Assembly (NCBI GenBank): GCA_025363475.1
Contig: JANYDS010000078.1
Coordinates: 22,667 to 86,666, forward strand
Direction: 5' to 3'
Origin: Terriglobia bacterium
Lineage (GTDB): Bacteria; Acidobacteriota; Terriglobia; Bryobacterales; Bryobacteraceae
Length of the DNA: 64,000 bases
The position numbers and the translations under genes were made by a program. Under the pieces are notes generated by a model. The model ran no database searches, was not told the origin of the DNA, and saw only the letters and a program-made list of their open reading frames with translations. Below, piece after piece: positions 54,208 to 64,000 of this stretch (position 1 is its first letter; each line of letters opens with the position of its first letter).

Positions 54208-56853
54208 TCAGGCAGGAATTAATTCGGCGTGGTGATCGAACGTCAGCTTGCCGGTTTCACCATCCTTGTCTACAAGAACGGTCTCGCCAGACAGAAAATC
54301 GCCTGCCAGCAACCGCAGCGCCAGCGGATCCTGAATCAGCCGCTGAATCGCCCGTTTCATCGGCCGCGCGCCATACGCTGGATCATAGCCATCAGCCAGC
54401 ACTGCTTCTTTCGCCGCCTGCGTAATTTCAAGCTTCAGGCCACGGTCGGCCAGTTGTTTTTCAAGACGCTTCAACTGTAGTTCAATGATCACAGTCAGGT
54501 GTTCCTTCGAAAGCGAATTGAACACAATAATGTCATCCACGCGGTTTAGAAATTCTGGCCGGAAAGTCTGCTTCAACACATCCAGCAGTCGTTTCCGCAC
54601 CTCTTCCTGGCCATTGCGAACCTTATGATTCACACTGAATCCGATGGGCGTCGCATCATGGATGATCGCGCTGCCCACGTTTGAGGTCATGATCACAACG
54701 GTATTCTTGAAGTCCACCGTCCGACCCTGGCCATCAGTCAGACGCCCGTCGTCCAGAATCTGCAGCAGCGTATTGAACACATCCGGATGCGCCTTTTCAA
54801 TTTCATCGAACAAGATCACCGAGTACGGGCGACGCCGGATCTGTTCGGTCAACTGGCCGCCCTCGTCATAACCCACATAGCCGAGAAGCGCGCCGATCAT
54901 GCGTGAAACCGCGTGCTTCTCCATGTATTCCGACATATCGACACGCACCATCGCCTTGTCGTCGTCAAACATGAATTGAGCCAGCGCCTTCGCCAGTTCC
55001 GTTTTGCCCACACCAGTCGGCCCCAGGAAAATGAAACTGCCTATCGGGCGGTTTGGATCACTCAAGCCGGCGCGGTTCCTGCGGATGGCGTTCGCCACCA
55101 GCGAGACCGCTTCGTTTTGGCCCACCACGCGGTCATGCAAACGCGCTTCCATGTGGATCAGCTTCTGCACTTCGCCCTCAAGCATGCGCGCCACAGGAAT
55201 TCCGGTCCACTTGGCGACGATGCGCGCGATATCCTCTTCGTCGATTTCTTCCTTTAAAAGCGCGCTGCCGGATTTGATGATTTCCAGATCACGGCTGGCC
55301 TGTTCAATGCCCGCTTCCAAGTCGCGCATCTTTTCATATTTGAGTTGCGAGGCTTTGGCCCAATCCCCCGCCCTGGTGGCACGTTCTTCTTCAGTGCGAG
55401 TCTGTTCCAGTTCTTCTTTGAGTTGCTGAACGCGAGTGATGGCAGTCTTCTCGCGCGTCCAGCGTTCTTTAAGCACAGCTGATTCGCCCCGCAGCCGCTC
55501 CAGTTCATTTTCAATCTGACGGAGGCGGTCCTTCGATGCGATATCCGACTCGCGGTTCAGTGCCTGGCGTTCAATTTCGAGGTGCGAAACGCGCCGCTCC
55601 AGCACATCAATTTCAATCGGCATACTGCCAATCTGGATCTTGAGCGCTGAGCCGGCTTCGTCCACCAGATCAATGGCCTTGTCGGGCAGAAAACGATTCG
55701 TAATATAACGCTGCGACAGTACAGCAGCAGCCACGATGGCCGAATCCTTGATGCGCACAGCATGGTGGATCTCGAACTTTTCTTTGAGCCCGCGCAGGAT
55801 AGCGATTGTGTCATCAACCGATGGCTCACCCACCAGGACGGTCTGGAAACGGCGGGCCAGCGCCGCATCTTTCTCAATGTACTTCCGGTATTCGGTCAGT
55901 GTAGTAGCGCCGATACAGCGCAGTTCACCACGGGCCAGCGCCGGCTTCAGCATGTTGGCCGCGTCAATGGCACCTTCCGCGCCACCCGCACCGACGAGTG
56001 TATGCAGTTCATCAATAAAGCAGATGATTTCGCCGTTCGATTCAGTGATTTCCTTGAGAACTGCCTTGAGGCGATCTTCAAATTCGCCGCGAAATTTGGT
56101 CCCCGCGACCATGGATGAGAGGTCGATAGCAACGAGCTTCTTGTTGCGCAACTGGTCCGGCACATCGCCTTTCACGATGCGCTGGGCAAGGCCTTCGACA
56201 ATGGCAGTCTTGCCGACGCCTGGTTCACCGATCAGTACGGGATTGTTTTTGGTTCTGCGGCTCAGGACCTGCATCAAGCGACGGATTTCCTCGTCGCGAC
56301 CAATCACCGGATCCAGCTTGCCACGCCGCGCCTGTTCGGTGAGGTCGATGGCATACCGTTCCAGCGCCTGATATTTGGATTCGGGATTCTGGTCGGTCAC
56401 GCGCTGGGTTCCGCGCACTGCGACCAGCGCTTTGAGAATGGCGTCATGATTCGCTCCCTGCTTGTTGAGCAGCGTGCCTGCAGGTTCGTACTTCTGGTCG
56501 GAAATGGCAAGCAGCAGATGTTCTGTAGAAACATACTCATCCTTGAATTTTTCGGTTTCCTTGAACGCCGCTTCAAAGACCTGATTCAGGGCTGGTGAGA
56601 CATAGAATCCCGGCTGCTGGCTGGCAACTTTGGGCAGGCTTTCGAGCTGCCGTTCAGCCTCGGCGATCAGAGGATCCGGGTGCGCCCCGCATTTTTCGAG
56701 AACCGGCCGAACTATGCCCTCGCGTTCCTGTGCCAGTGAGATCAGGAGGTGCAGCGGATGCATCGCCTGATTGCCATGCATGCCGGCGATTTCCTGGGCT
56801 TGCTGAACAGCTTCCTGGGCTTTCTGCGTGAGTTTTTCAAAGCGGAACGGCAT
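54208..56853 (-). CDS. clpB: ATP-dependent chaperone ClpB
   Basis: Two AAA+ modules ([33 protein letters not shown]); [39 protein letters not shown]. Confidence 0.97.
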   Translation of the reverse strand: MPFRFEKLTQKAQEAVQQAQEIAGMHGNQAMHPLHLLISLAQEREGIVRPVLEKCGAHPDPLIAEAERQLESLPKVASQQPGFYVSPALNQVFEAAFKETEKFKDEYVSTEHLLLAISDQKYEPAGTLLNKQGANHDAILKALVAVRGTQRVTDQNPESKYQALERYAIDLTEQARRGKLDPVIGRDEEIRRLMQVLSRRTKNNPVLIGEPGVGKTAIVEGLAQRIVKGDVPDQLRNKKLVAIDLSSMVAGTKFRGEFEDRLKAVLKEITESNGEIICFIDELHTLVGAGGAEGAIDAANMLKPALARGELRCIGATTLTEYRKYIEKDAALARRFQTVLVGEPSVDDTIAILRGLKEKFEIHHAVRIKDSAIVAAAVLSQRYITNRFLPDKAIDLVDEAGSALKIQIGSMPIEIDVLERRVSHLEIERQALNRESDIASKDRLRQIENELERLRGESAVLKERWTREKTAITRVQQLKEELEQTRTEEERATRAGDWAKASQLKYEKMRDLEAGIEQASRDLEIIKSGSALLKEEIDEEDIARIVAKWTGIPVARMLEGEVQKLIHMEARLHDRVVGQNEAVSLVANAIRRNRAGLSDPNRPIGSFIFLGPTGVGKTELAKALAQFMFDDDKAMVRVDMSEYMEKHAVSRMIGALLGYVGYDEGGQLTEQIRRRPYSVILFDEIEKAHPDVFNTLLQILDDGRLTDGQGRTVDFKNTVVIMTSNVGSAIIHDATPIGFSVNHKVRNGQEEVRKRLLDVLKQTFRPEFLNRVDDIIVFNSLSKEHLTVIIELQLKRLEKQLADRGLKLEITQAAKEAVLADGYDPAYGARPMKRAIQRLIQDPLALRLLAGDFLSGETVLVDKDGETGKLTFDHHAELIPA

Positions 56854-56961
56854 TTTGTGTCTCTCCTGTTCTCTCTTTAATTATCGGCCTGTTCGTGCTG
56901 CTCTTGAACCTGATTCTGGCGCGGACTACGATGCAAGTCCCGAAGTCCGCGCCGCCTTCGG

Positions 56962-57399
56962 CTATTGTTTGGTTGAACCGGCGTCCTGAATCGACACTTT
57001 GACCTGCCGCGACTTGGCTGCCTCTTTCTTCGGCAGGGAAATCGTCAGAACACCGTTCTTGTAATCGGCCGCCACGGTTTCAGTGTCGAAACTCGCGGGG
57101 ACCGCAAAACTTCGGACGAAATCGCCGTAGCTGCGCTCGATACGGTGATAGCCCTTCAGCTTTTCTTCGCTCCCGAACTTTCTTTTGCCCGTGATGGTCA
57201 GGGTCTGGTTCTCGACCCGGACATCAATGTCGTCCAGTTTAACGTCCGGAAGGTCTGCCCGGAGTGTCAGGGCGTTTTCAGTTTCAAAGATATCTACGGC
57301 AGGCGACCATGGCCTGCTGGTGCGCGGTTCGCTCATCAGCCGTGTCACTGCGTCTTCAAAGAAGCGAAACGCGGGAATGGATTCGATGGAGGTACTCAT
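56962..57399 (-). CDS. Hsp20/alpha-crystallin small heat-shock protein
   Basis: PAVDIFETENALTLRADLPDVKLDDIDVRVENQTLTITGKRKF...YKNGVLTISLPKKE. Confidence 0.93.
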   Translation of the reverse strand: MSTSIESIPAFRFFEDAVTRLMSEPRTSRPWSPAVDIFETENALTLRADLPDVKLDDIDVRVENQTLTITGKRKFGSEEKLKGYHRIERSYGDFVRSFAVPASFDTETVAADYKNGVLTISLPKKEAAKSRQVKVSIQDAGSTKQ

Positions 57400-57429
57400 G
57401 GGTAGTTGGATTCCTTTCAGAGAATTTTG

Positions 57430-57465
57430 ATTCAAGATCATCATGATGATTGATCTAACTTGAAT
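57430..57465. promoter_or_regulatory. nested palindromes upstream of hsp20, candidate operator
   Basis: ATTCAAG...CTTGAAT (57430-57436 / 57459-57465), AGATCA/TGATCT, and palindrome ATCATCATGATGAT in a short AT-rich stretch. Confidence 0.45.
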
Positions 57466-57488
57466 AATAAAATATGAGTCGATAGTTG

Positions 57489-58826
57489 TCAAATACTGTT
57501 TTCTAGTGTCGGGGTTGCCCGATGCCACACCACCAGCAACCCGCTGCCAATCAGAATCAGCGCCAGGCACAATCCATCCCAAAGACCCGCCGCACCCCAT
57601 TTCAAACCAAAACAAAGCCAGCAGCCCAGCGGTAATCCGATCACCCAGTATCCAATCAGATTCCACAACATCGGCGTAACCGTATTTCCCAGGCCCCGCA
57701 ACGCTCCGGTCGCCACCGTCTGCATTCCGTCAAACAACTGGAAAACCGCCGCAATGGCCAGCAGCGTCGCGGTATAGTCAATCACCGCGCGGTCATGCGT
57801 ATAGGCCCCCGCAATCTGGCGCGGCAGCACAATAAATAACAGCGCCGAGCAGAGTTCATACGCCACGGCCAGGCCGATCGCCGTCCAGCCTGCACGCGCC
57901 GCTTCCCGTTGATCTCCCGCGCCCACCGCACGGCCGACAGAAACAGCAGCGGCCGACGCAATCCCCAGCGGCACCATATATGTCACCGATGCAGCATTCA
58001 GCGCGATCGCATGCGCCGCGAGACTAACCGCTCCCAGCGTCCCCGCCAGCGCCGTCACGGCATTGAAAACACCCACTTCAAACCCAATCGTAAGCGCTGC
58101 GGGCAGACCCAGCTTCAGCAGTCGCCAGATGCCAGGCCGCAATTGCTGAAAGCCTGTGAATGCGGTCCTGTCGCGCAGCAGCACCGCCAGCAGCAGCGCA
58201 GCAGCGAGATATATTCGTGCAATCACCGTGGAAAGTGCCGACCCGCGCAGGCCCATCGCCGGTGCGCCCCAGTGTCCAAAAATCAGCACCCAATTGCCCA
58301 GCAGATTCACCAGATTCGCGCTGACCAGAGCAAATGTCACGGGCCGCACATGGTGAAGCCCCTGCAAATAGCGGCGGAAGATGGTGTACAGCATGAGCGG
58401 CGGCACGCTCCACACCAGCACATTGAGAAACTCCACCCCGCCTGCCCGCACCACCGGGTCCACCCCGATAACAGTCAGCAATGGCACGGAACCCACGATG
58501 CAAACCATCAAAACCGGGGTGGCGAACAGGGCGATGAACAAAGCCGAGGCGAGCCAGCGGCGGGCAGCAAGCTCATCTTTGGCGCCAAAAGCCTGCGCCA
58601 CCAGAGAATCCAGCCCCGACATCAGGCCGAGGCCGAAGATAGCAAAGCTATAAAAAGCAACGCTGCCGATGCTGGCCGCGCCGATCGCCGCCGCACTGCC
58701 CGGCAGACGGCCCACCATAATGGTGTCCACCACGCCCATTCCCATCCAGCCCAATTCAGCAAGGGCGAGCGGGATCGCAATGCGCAGCATGACTCTGACA
58801 TCACGGGCGTAGTGCGGAACCATCAT
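57489..58826 (-). CDS. MATE-family efflux transporter
   Basis: LAELGWMGMGVVDTIMVGRLPGSAAAIGAASIG; GLMSGLDSLVAQAFGAKD; 12-TM pattern. Confidence 0.92.
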   Translation of the reverse strand: MMVPHYARDVRVMLRIAIPLALAELGWMGMGVVDTIMVGRLPGSAAAIGAASIGSVAFYSFAIFGLGLMSGLDSLVAQAFGAKDELAARRWLASALFIALFATPVLMVCIVGSVPLLTVIGVDPVVRAGGVEFLNVLVWSVPPLMLYTIFRRYLQGLHHVRPVTFALVSANLVNLLGNWVLIFGHWGAPAMGLRGSALSTVIARIYLAAALLLAVLLRDRTAFTGFQQLRPGIWRLLKLGLPAALTIGFEVGVFNAVTALAGTLGAVSLAAHAIALNAASVTYMVPLGIASAAAVSVGRAVGAGDQREAARAGWTAIGLAVAYELCSALLFIVLPRQIAGAYTHDRAVIDYTATLLAIAAVFQLFDGMQTVATGALRGLGNTVTPMLWNLIGYWVIGLPLGCWLCFGLKWGAAGLWDGLCLALILIGSGLLVVWHRATPTLENSI

Positions 58827-58876
58827 GAGGAGGAAGCTTTTATGATACGGCGATACTGCAAAACAGGCCGACGCGC

Positions 58877-60071
58877 ATGAATCCCCAAGCCCTCGTGAAA
58901 ACCTTTCAAAGTGCCCGCACACGCGATTTTCAGAAATCTGTAATTCGCGAGATGATGCGCCTTGCCGTCAAGGCCGGTGCCATCAATCTGGCACAGGGAT
59001 TCCGCGACTTCCCTTGCCCCGCCGAACTCAAAGAGGCCGCCGCTGAGGGCATTGCGAAAGATCACAACCAGTACTCCATCACTTGGGGCACGAAACCATT
59101 TCGCGACGCCATCGCCCGCAAATACCTGCGGTCTTACAATCTTGAAACTGACCCGGAACGCGAGATCACTGTCTGCTGTGGTGCTACAGAGGGCATGATT
59201 GCAGCCATGCTGGCCGTTACAACTCCGGGCGATGAAGTCATTGTCTCCGAACCGTTCTACGAAAACTACCACCCCGACACCCTGCTCTGCGGAGTGGACC
59301 GGAAGGTCGTCAGGCTGAATGCGCCCGACTGGGCTTTCGACCCTGCCGAACTACGGGCGGCCTTTTCACCGCGGACCCGCGCCATCATCATCAACACGCC
59401 CAACAACCCCACCGGCAAGGTTTTCACGCTGGAAGAAATGATGTACATCGCGGCGCTTTGTCAGGAATTCGACGCCCTGGCCATCACCGACGAAATCTAC
59501 GAACACATCATTTACGACGGTCTGAAGCACATCCCGATGATCACGCTGTTTGGTATGCGGGACCGCTCCATTCTGGTCAACAGCATGAGCAAGACCTTCT
59601 CTGTAACCGGCTGGCGCGTGGGCTGGATCATTGCCGCGCCGGAACTCACCAGCGCCATCCGCAAGGTGCATGACTTTCTTGCCGTTAGTTAATGCACCCA
59701 CACCCCTGCAATACGCGGGGGTGAAAGCGCTCGACCTGCCGGATTCTTACTTCAGCGGACTTTCAGTAGAGTATGATGCCAGGCGGCAGACGGCGCTCAC
59801 CATGCTTCGTGCCGTCGGGCTGCGCTGTTCAGTACCCGGCGGTGCGTATTACGTGATGACGGATGCGAGGGATTTGGGCGTGACCGATGACCGTGCTTTT
59901 GCCGAATGGCTGATTGGTACGGCCGGAATTGCGGGTGTACCAGGTTCCAGCTTCTATAACAAGCCCGAGGACGGCTGCAGTCAGATCCGGTTTTGCTTTT
60001 GCAAAAAAGACGAAACACTGCGAGAGGCCGGCATCAAACTCGCTGCGATTCCGCGCTTGTTGGGAAGATAA
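58877..60071 (+). pseudogene. class I/II PLP-dependent aminotransferase, split by a frameshift near 59685
   Basis: INLAQGFRDFPCPAELKEAAAEGI, NTPNNPTGKVF, NSMSKTFSVTGWRVGWI in 58877-59692; NAPTPLQYAGVKALDLPDSYF...QIRFCFCKKDETLREAG continues in the ORF at 59631-60071. Confidence 0.85.
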
Positions 60072-60086
60072 GACTGTGCGCGGAGC

Positions 60087-60962
60087 TTATCCACGAAACC
60101 AGTCGATCAACAGGCTGTTGACCCTCTCAGGTTCTTCGTGATGCAGCCAGTGCGTGCAATCGGGAAAACGAATCAGTTCGCCCTGGGTGCAGTATTGCAG
60201 ACTGTCCTCAGCCATTTCCGCCAGCAGGAACGCGTCTTTTTCACCCCACAAAATACGCACAGGCACTTCGATCCGCGAGGGCGGTATGCCGCCATGGAGC
60301 ATGCTGCGAAACGCGGCGCGATACCAGTTGATCATTGCCGTGAGTGCGCCAGGCTGCGCCCAGGCATCGCGGTACCGCTTCAAGTCATCTGCAGTGAAGG
60401 TTCCGGGGCGGCTCGATTCCGTAAGCGACATTTTCGCCAGCTTGTAATCACCAGCACTGATGACCGCTTCCGGTAAACCGGGGATCTGAAACCAGATGAT
60501 GTACCAGCTGTGCATTAGCTGGCGCAGATTTGTCTTGAGGAAACGCGCCATTGTAGCCGGGTGCGGCACGTTCAGAATGGCCAGGCGGTGGATGCGGTCC
60601 GGATGCATGCCTGCAAAGCTCCACGCTACCGCCGCGCCCCAGTCATGACCTGCCAGAAAGATTTTCCTGCGACCTAGGTGGTCAGCAATGGCGATTACAT
60701 CGGCAACCAGATTTTTGATCGCGTACGCTCTGATGTCAGAAGGCTTGCTGCTGGTGTTGTAACCGCGCTGATCGGGAACCAGGACGCGGTAGCCTGCTTC
60801 AGCCAGCGCACTGATTTGGCCGCGCCAGCTGTACCAGAATTCGGGGAAGCCATGCAGCAGAATCACTACTTCACCGTCCGCCGGCCCTGCGGCGATGGTG
60901 TGCAGTACAACGTCGTCATTCTGAAACGAGAGTTCCTCAAAATCCGTCATGAGAACCATCAT
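60087..60962 (-). CDS. alpha/beta-fold hydrolase (epoxide-hydrolase-like)
   Basis: VVILLHGFPEFWYSWRGQI; VPDQRGYNTSSKP; FLAGHDWGAAVAW; DCTHWLHHEEPERVNSLL. Confidence 0.9.
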   Translation of the reverse strand: MMVLMTDFEELSFQNDDVVLHTIAAGPADGEVVILLHGFPEFWYSWRGQISALAEAGYRVLVPDQRGYNTSSKPSDIRAYAIKNLVADVIAIADHLGRRKIFLAGHDWGAAVAWSFAGMHPDRIHRLAILNVPHPATMARFLKTNLRQLMHSWYIIWFQIPGLPEAVISAGDYKLAKMSLTESSRPGTFTADDLKRYRDAWAQPGALTAMINWYRAAFRSMLHGGIPPSRIEVPVRILWGEKDAFLLAEMAEDSLQYCTQGELIRFPDCTHWLHHEEPERVNSLLIDWFRG

Positions 60963-61313
60963 GCACTGAAGCCGGCATTCATGGGTACACTCGGCGCGGT
61001 ACACTCATGAATTGGAGTTGCGGCTGCGCGGTTTGGGACGGCCTATCATTTTTGATCCAACACTCAAGAATGAGGGAGTTGTCCAAGGATGTTCGTGCGC
61101 TGGTCCCTGTCGTTAATCCGATGGATGGCCCCTAAGAACATCCGGTTGATTCCCACCCTTTATATAAGGGGGTCAAAAACCGGGTCGAAACAACCGCGCA
61201 GCCCACTCCAAACTACTTTAAGCCGCTTTTTGAAACAATACGGGCTTAAAGCCGGTAGAATGGACACGACTGAAAGTCGTGGGGGCGGCTGAAGCCGTCT
61301 GAAGCGGTTCCGG

Positions 61314-61682
61314 CTAAGAGCCGGCTGAAGGCTCGGCGGGCGCTGTAATCTTGAATCCCTGATCGTCTTCGTCCCATTTTTGGCTCTCGATATAGGCTTT
61401 AATCGTTGTCTCGTCCACCGCGCCCGCCGTCGCACAGAAGTATCCTCGCGCCCACATGTGCTGCCCCCAGTATCGCTTCCGCAACTCAGAAAATTCCGCC
61501 TGCAAACGCCTGCTCGACCTGACTTATGATGTATTGAACCAGTTTCGCCGGCGACAACACCGGCGGTGCTGACAACAACAGATGTATGTGATCCGGCGAC
61601 ACTTGTACCGATACTTTGTGCACCAGATCACGTGATACTTCAGATCAAAGACCGCGTGCGCGCTATGCCTGTATTCCGCCAT
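61314..61682 (-). pseudogene. IS200/IS605-type (HUH/Y1) TnpA remnant with internal deletion and frameshifts
   Basis: MAEYRHSAHAVFDLKYHVIWCTKYRYK; then, in another frame, VSPDHIHLLLSAPPVLSPAKLVQYI; then LRKRYWGQHMWARGYFCATAGAVDETTIKAYIESQKWDEDDQGF. Confidence 0.85.
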
Positions 61683-61763
61683 TCCTCCCATTGTCGAAGA
61701 TTGGAACGGGCCGCTGAAAGCTGACCGCCTGTAAGGCTGTGGGATTAAACCGGGAGGACGGAG

Positions 61764-62216
61764 CTAAACAGCTACGGGCGAAGCTGCTTCGGGTGGCAGC
61801 AAGAGGCGAACGCTGCTGGCAGCGATCTTGCCGTTGCGATCCATACCAAGATCGAAAGAAACTTTCGCTCCCGGCACAAGTTCAGTAGCCTGACCCTGAT
61901 GCAAGCGGGAGATGTGGAAGAAAATATCCTTGCCGCCGCCATCGGGACGCAGGAAACCAAAGCCCTTTTCTTCGAAGTAGGTCATCACGGAACCGGTCTG
62001 TTGATCGGCCTGTGAGTCATCGCCGGCCTCGCCGCCGCCACCAGAGGCAGACAGCGACATGCTGGGCGGACGTCCGCTCTTGTCGCCCACGCCCTGTTTG
62101 AGCAGAGCCAGATCTTCATCGGTCAATTCACGCGCATAACTCGCCTCTGAAGGCATCTTCAGATTGGGATTCTTCTTCAGGGAGTCTTCAAAGAGACGTT
62201 TCTGTCGGGCGTTCAA
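61764..62216 (-). CDS. cold-shock-domain protein with N-terminal extension
   Basis: GSVMTYFEEKGFGFLRPDGGGKDIFFHISRLHQGQATELVPGAKVSFDLG. Confidence 0.85.
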   Translation of the reverse strand: MNARQKRLFEDSLKKNPNLKMPSEASYARELTDEDLALLKQGVGDKSGRPPSMSLSASGGGGEAGDDSQADQQTGSVMTYFEEKGFGFLRPDGGGKDIFFHISRLHQGQATELVPGAKVSFDLGMDRNGKIAASSVRLLLPPEAASPVAV

Positions 62217-62264
62217 ACTTCAATTCCTTTGCTGTTCACTACGGTATGGTTCACGGGTATGGGT

Positions 62265-62531
62265 CTATGCTTCGACGGTTTCAGCGGCTTCATCAGTAAC
62301 TTCGGCGACTGCCGCAGCCACTGCCTTCGGCTTGCGTGCGCGCGAGGCGCGTTTTTCAGCGGGGGGCTGGCGGTCGCTCTTTTTGAGCGACGTGACAACC
62401 ATCGCGGTAACGAATTTTTTCTCGCCGTGGTCGTCAAACTTGATGATAATGCGCTCTTCGGAACTGGACATGACCGTACCCAAACCGAACTTCTGGTGCT
62501 CTACCTGAGCACCCTGATTAAAATTAGCCAT
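62265..62531 (-). CDS. small protein with UvrD/PcrA tudor-like motif
   Basis: MANFNQGAQVEHQKFGLGTVMSSSEERIIIKFDDHGEKKFVTAM. Confidence 0.7.
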   Translation of the reverse strand: MANFNQGAQVEHQKFGLGTVMSSSEERIIIKFDDHGEKKFVTAMVVTSLKKSDRQPPAEKRASRARKPKAVAAAVAEVTDEAAETVEA

Positions 62532-62649
62532 AATTATTGCGGGATCACTCCTGTGATGTCGTGCGTGAGGGTTCGAAGTGGAAGGAAGGAGCGCAAACTA
62601 CTCTATGAGCATAGCATAGCCAGTTGAAACCCTGCCACGCCTGCGGCTG

Positions 62650-63081
62650 TCAAGCCGGCCTGAGTATGTGAATTCCGGTGCGCCCGTAGCGCGATACGCC
62701 CCGATCAAAAGTAACAAACGTATAGCCGGCTGTTTTTGCAAAGGCAGCAAGATATGCATCTGTCCAGAAATTAGACCCGCTGCCGGCCTTCGCTGACAGG
62801 TCTTGCCACACCTTTTCCAACCCTGCTGGTTCAGCTGCAAATAATGGCTTCAGGTCAGCGCGAATCCGTTCCAGCCTGCGCCAGGCGGCGTCGGGCGTGA
62901 GTTCATCGCCTTTCATCACGCTGCGGTTCGTCAGAAGCCGGAGGAATCCCATTTGAGTTACGCGGCAAAATGCCATTCCGGCATCACCCGTGGATTCGAA
63001 CCACTTCGTCGCGGCGGCGTGCTGGTCATGCTCAATCACAGCGAGTGCAATCCAGAGGTTTATATCAGGCAAGAAGGTCAT
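62650..63081 (-). CDS. vapC: VapC-like PIN-domain toxin
   Basis: MTFLPDINLWIALAVIEHDQHAAATKWFE; FWTDAYLAAFAKTAGYTFVTFDRGVSRYG. Confidence 0.88.
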   Translation of the reverse strand: MTFLPDINLWIALAVIEHDQHAAATKWFESTGDAGMAFCRVTQMGFLRLLTNRSVMKGDELTPDAAWRRLERIRADLKPLFAAEPAGLEKVWQDLSAKAGSGSNFWTDAYLAAFAKTAGYTFVTFDRGVSRYGRTGIHILRPA

Positions 63082-63307
63082 CGAAATTAAATCCGGACAA
63101 GTCCAGCTTGCCGCGACTGCGCAAATGGAAGGAGGGAAATTTCCGGACTGCTGGTTTGGATGTTTCCGTCGAGGTTTGCTTCTGCACGCGTTCATCCGCC
63201 TGCTCTATAGCAGCAATAATGAATTGCTTCATCGTCACACCTTGAAGTGCGGCGCGCGACTTGGTTTGCCGAAAGAGAGAATCCGGGATTTCAATGGTCG
63301 TTCGCAT
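63065..63307 (-). CDS. vapB: VapB-like ribbon-helix-helix antitoxin
   Basis: MRTTIEIPDSLFRQTKSRAALQGVTMKQFIIAAIEQ; overlaps the PIN gene start. Confidence 0.85.
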   Translation of the reverse strand: MRTTIEIPDSLFRQTKSRAALQGVTMKQFIIAAIEQADERVQKQTSTETSKPAVRKFPSFHLRSRGKLDLSGFNFDDLLA

Positions 63308-63339
63308 CGATATCCGCAGGTTAACATAAAAGCACTTAT

Positions 63340-63810
63340 ATGCTTACACACATCCGCGAATGGCTGACCGCGAATGGCGTTCCGTTTCGCGAAGTTCATC
63401 ATGAAGTCACCCGGACGTCAGAGGAATCGGCACAGGCGCGCGGCGAGGAATTGCGGGTTGGCGGCAAGGCTCTGCTGATCAAAGTGGATGAAACATTTCG
63501 CCTGTTCGTCCTGAGCGCAGACCGAAAACTCGATTCGGCCGCACTTAAACAACATTTCGACGCGAAAAAAACCCGTTTTGCAACACCGGAAGAATTGCTC
63601 AGTCTTACAGGTCTGGTTCCCGGCGCGGTGCCTCCGTTCGGTATACCGATTCTTCCGTTTTCGCTTTATGTCGACCCGTCAGTTTTCGAGAACATGCGCA
63701 TCGCATTCAATGCAGGCTCGCTCACGGATTCTGTGATTATGCCAGTGGATGACTACCGGCGACTGGCCGCGCCAGACGTTTTCCGCTTCTCGGTCAGCCC
63801 AGAATCCTGA
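63340..63810 (+). CDS. YbaK/aminoacyl-tRNA deacylase-like protein
   Basis: VPFREVHHEVTRTSEESAQARGEELRVGGKALLIKVD; FATPEELLSLTGLVPGAVPPFG. Confidence 0.9.
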   Translation: MLTHIREWLTANGVPFREVHHEVTRTSEESAQARGEELRVGGKALLIKVDETFRLFVLSADRKLDSAALKQHFDAKKTRFATPEELLSLTGLVPGAVPPFGIPILPFSLYVDPSVFENMRIAFNAGSLTDSVIMPVDDYRRLAAPDVFRFSVSPES

Positions 63811-63863
63811 CCGGAATCGTCCGGTATTTCTTGAAACCCTTGTCGAAAGTGACCAGGGTGAAG
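63794..63863 (-). pseudogene. C-terminal fragment of a second PIN-domain gene
   Basis: Reverse strand: FTLVTFDKGFKKYRTIPVRILG*; parallels YTFVTFDRGVSRYGRTGIHILRPA of the intact PIN gene. Confidence 0.6.
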
Positions 63864-64000
63864 TGAAGTGGACCCCATCGGTTGGACAAAAAAATGACCG
63901 TCCTTAGATGGTGTGGCGGCGGGTTAACAGGAGGCGGTCGTGAGACCGCCATCCATTCCGGACTTGAATCGGCGCTCGGGTCGCATCCCTGCGTTGCCCT
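63864..64000. mobile_element. possible IS3-type element end (extends beyond window)
   Basis: tgaagtggaccccatcggttggaca resembles IS3-family terminal repeats; it abuts the truncated PIN coding sequence. Confidence 0.45.

Noticed and set aside
57909-58880. 323-aa plus-strand ORF
   Set aside because: Antisense to the MATE transporter; His/Arg/Gln-rich composition typical of a shadow ORF in GC-rich DNA.
59670-59700. Programmed ribosomal frameshift in the aminotransferase gene
   Set aside because: No recognisable slippery heptamer or downstream stimulatory structure; family is not known for recoding.

Overview
GC-rich 64 kb bacterial chromosomal window. Family content (Oar-like TonB receptor with carboxypeptidase-regulatory domain, TIGR03437-type C-terminus, PEP-CTERM, many secreted 'hypothetical' paralogs) suggests an acidobacterium of the Solibacter/Bryobacter type; this is inference, since no rRNA is present. 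About 50 coding genes are supported. The main blocks are: (1) 0.3-3.2 kb metabolic genes, including a phosphofructokinase with PPi-type signatures; (2) 4.9-14 kb hybrid histidine kinase facing a YaiO-like/REC-Hpt-REC/HEAT/GT2 operon, a probable exopolysaccharide system; (3) 3.6-24 kb five dispersed members of a secreted 'GKWEGDTLVV...' family, mixed with c-type cytochromes, an ankyrin fusion protein and a degenerate IS; (4) 28-35 kb TonB receptor, PQQ dehydrogenase and HlyD-like adaptor; (5) 37.6-43.4 kb compact minus-strand operon containing a CysM/JAMM/CysO-like/MoeB-rhodanese set; (6) 51-57 kb membrane pyrophosphatase, a 26-aa microprotein candidate, ClpB and Hsp20; (7) 61-64 kb IS200/IS605 remnant, VapBC-like pair, and a second PIN gene that appears cut by an IS end. 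Several genes carry disruptions visible in the sequence. I found no CRISPR array, rRNA or tRNA. No database search was run; assignments rest on motif and family recognition.
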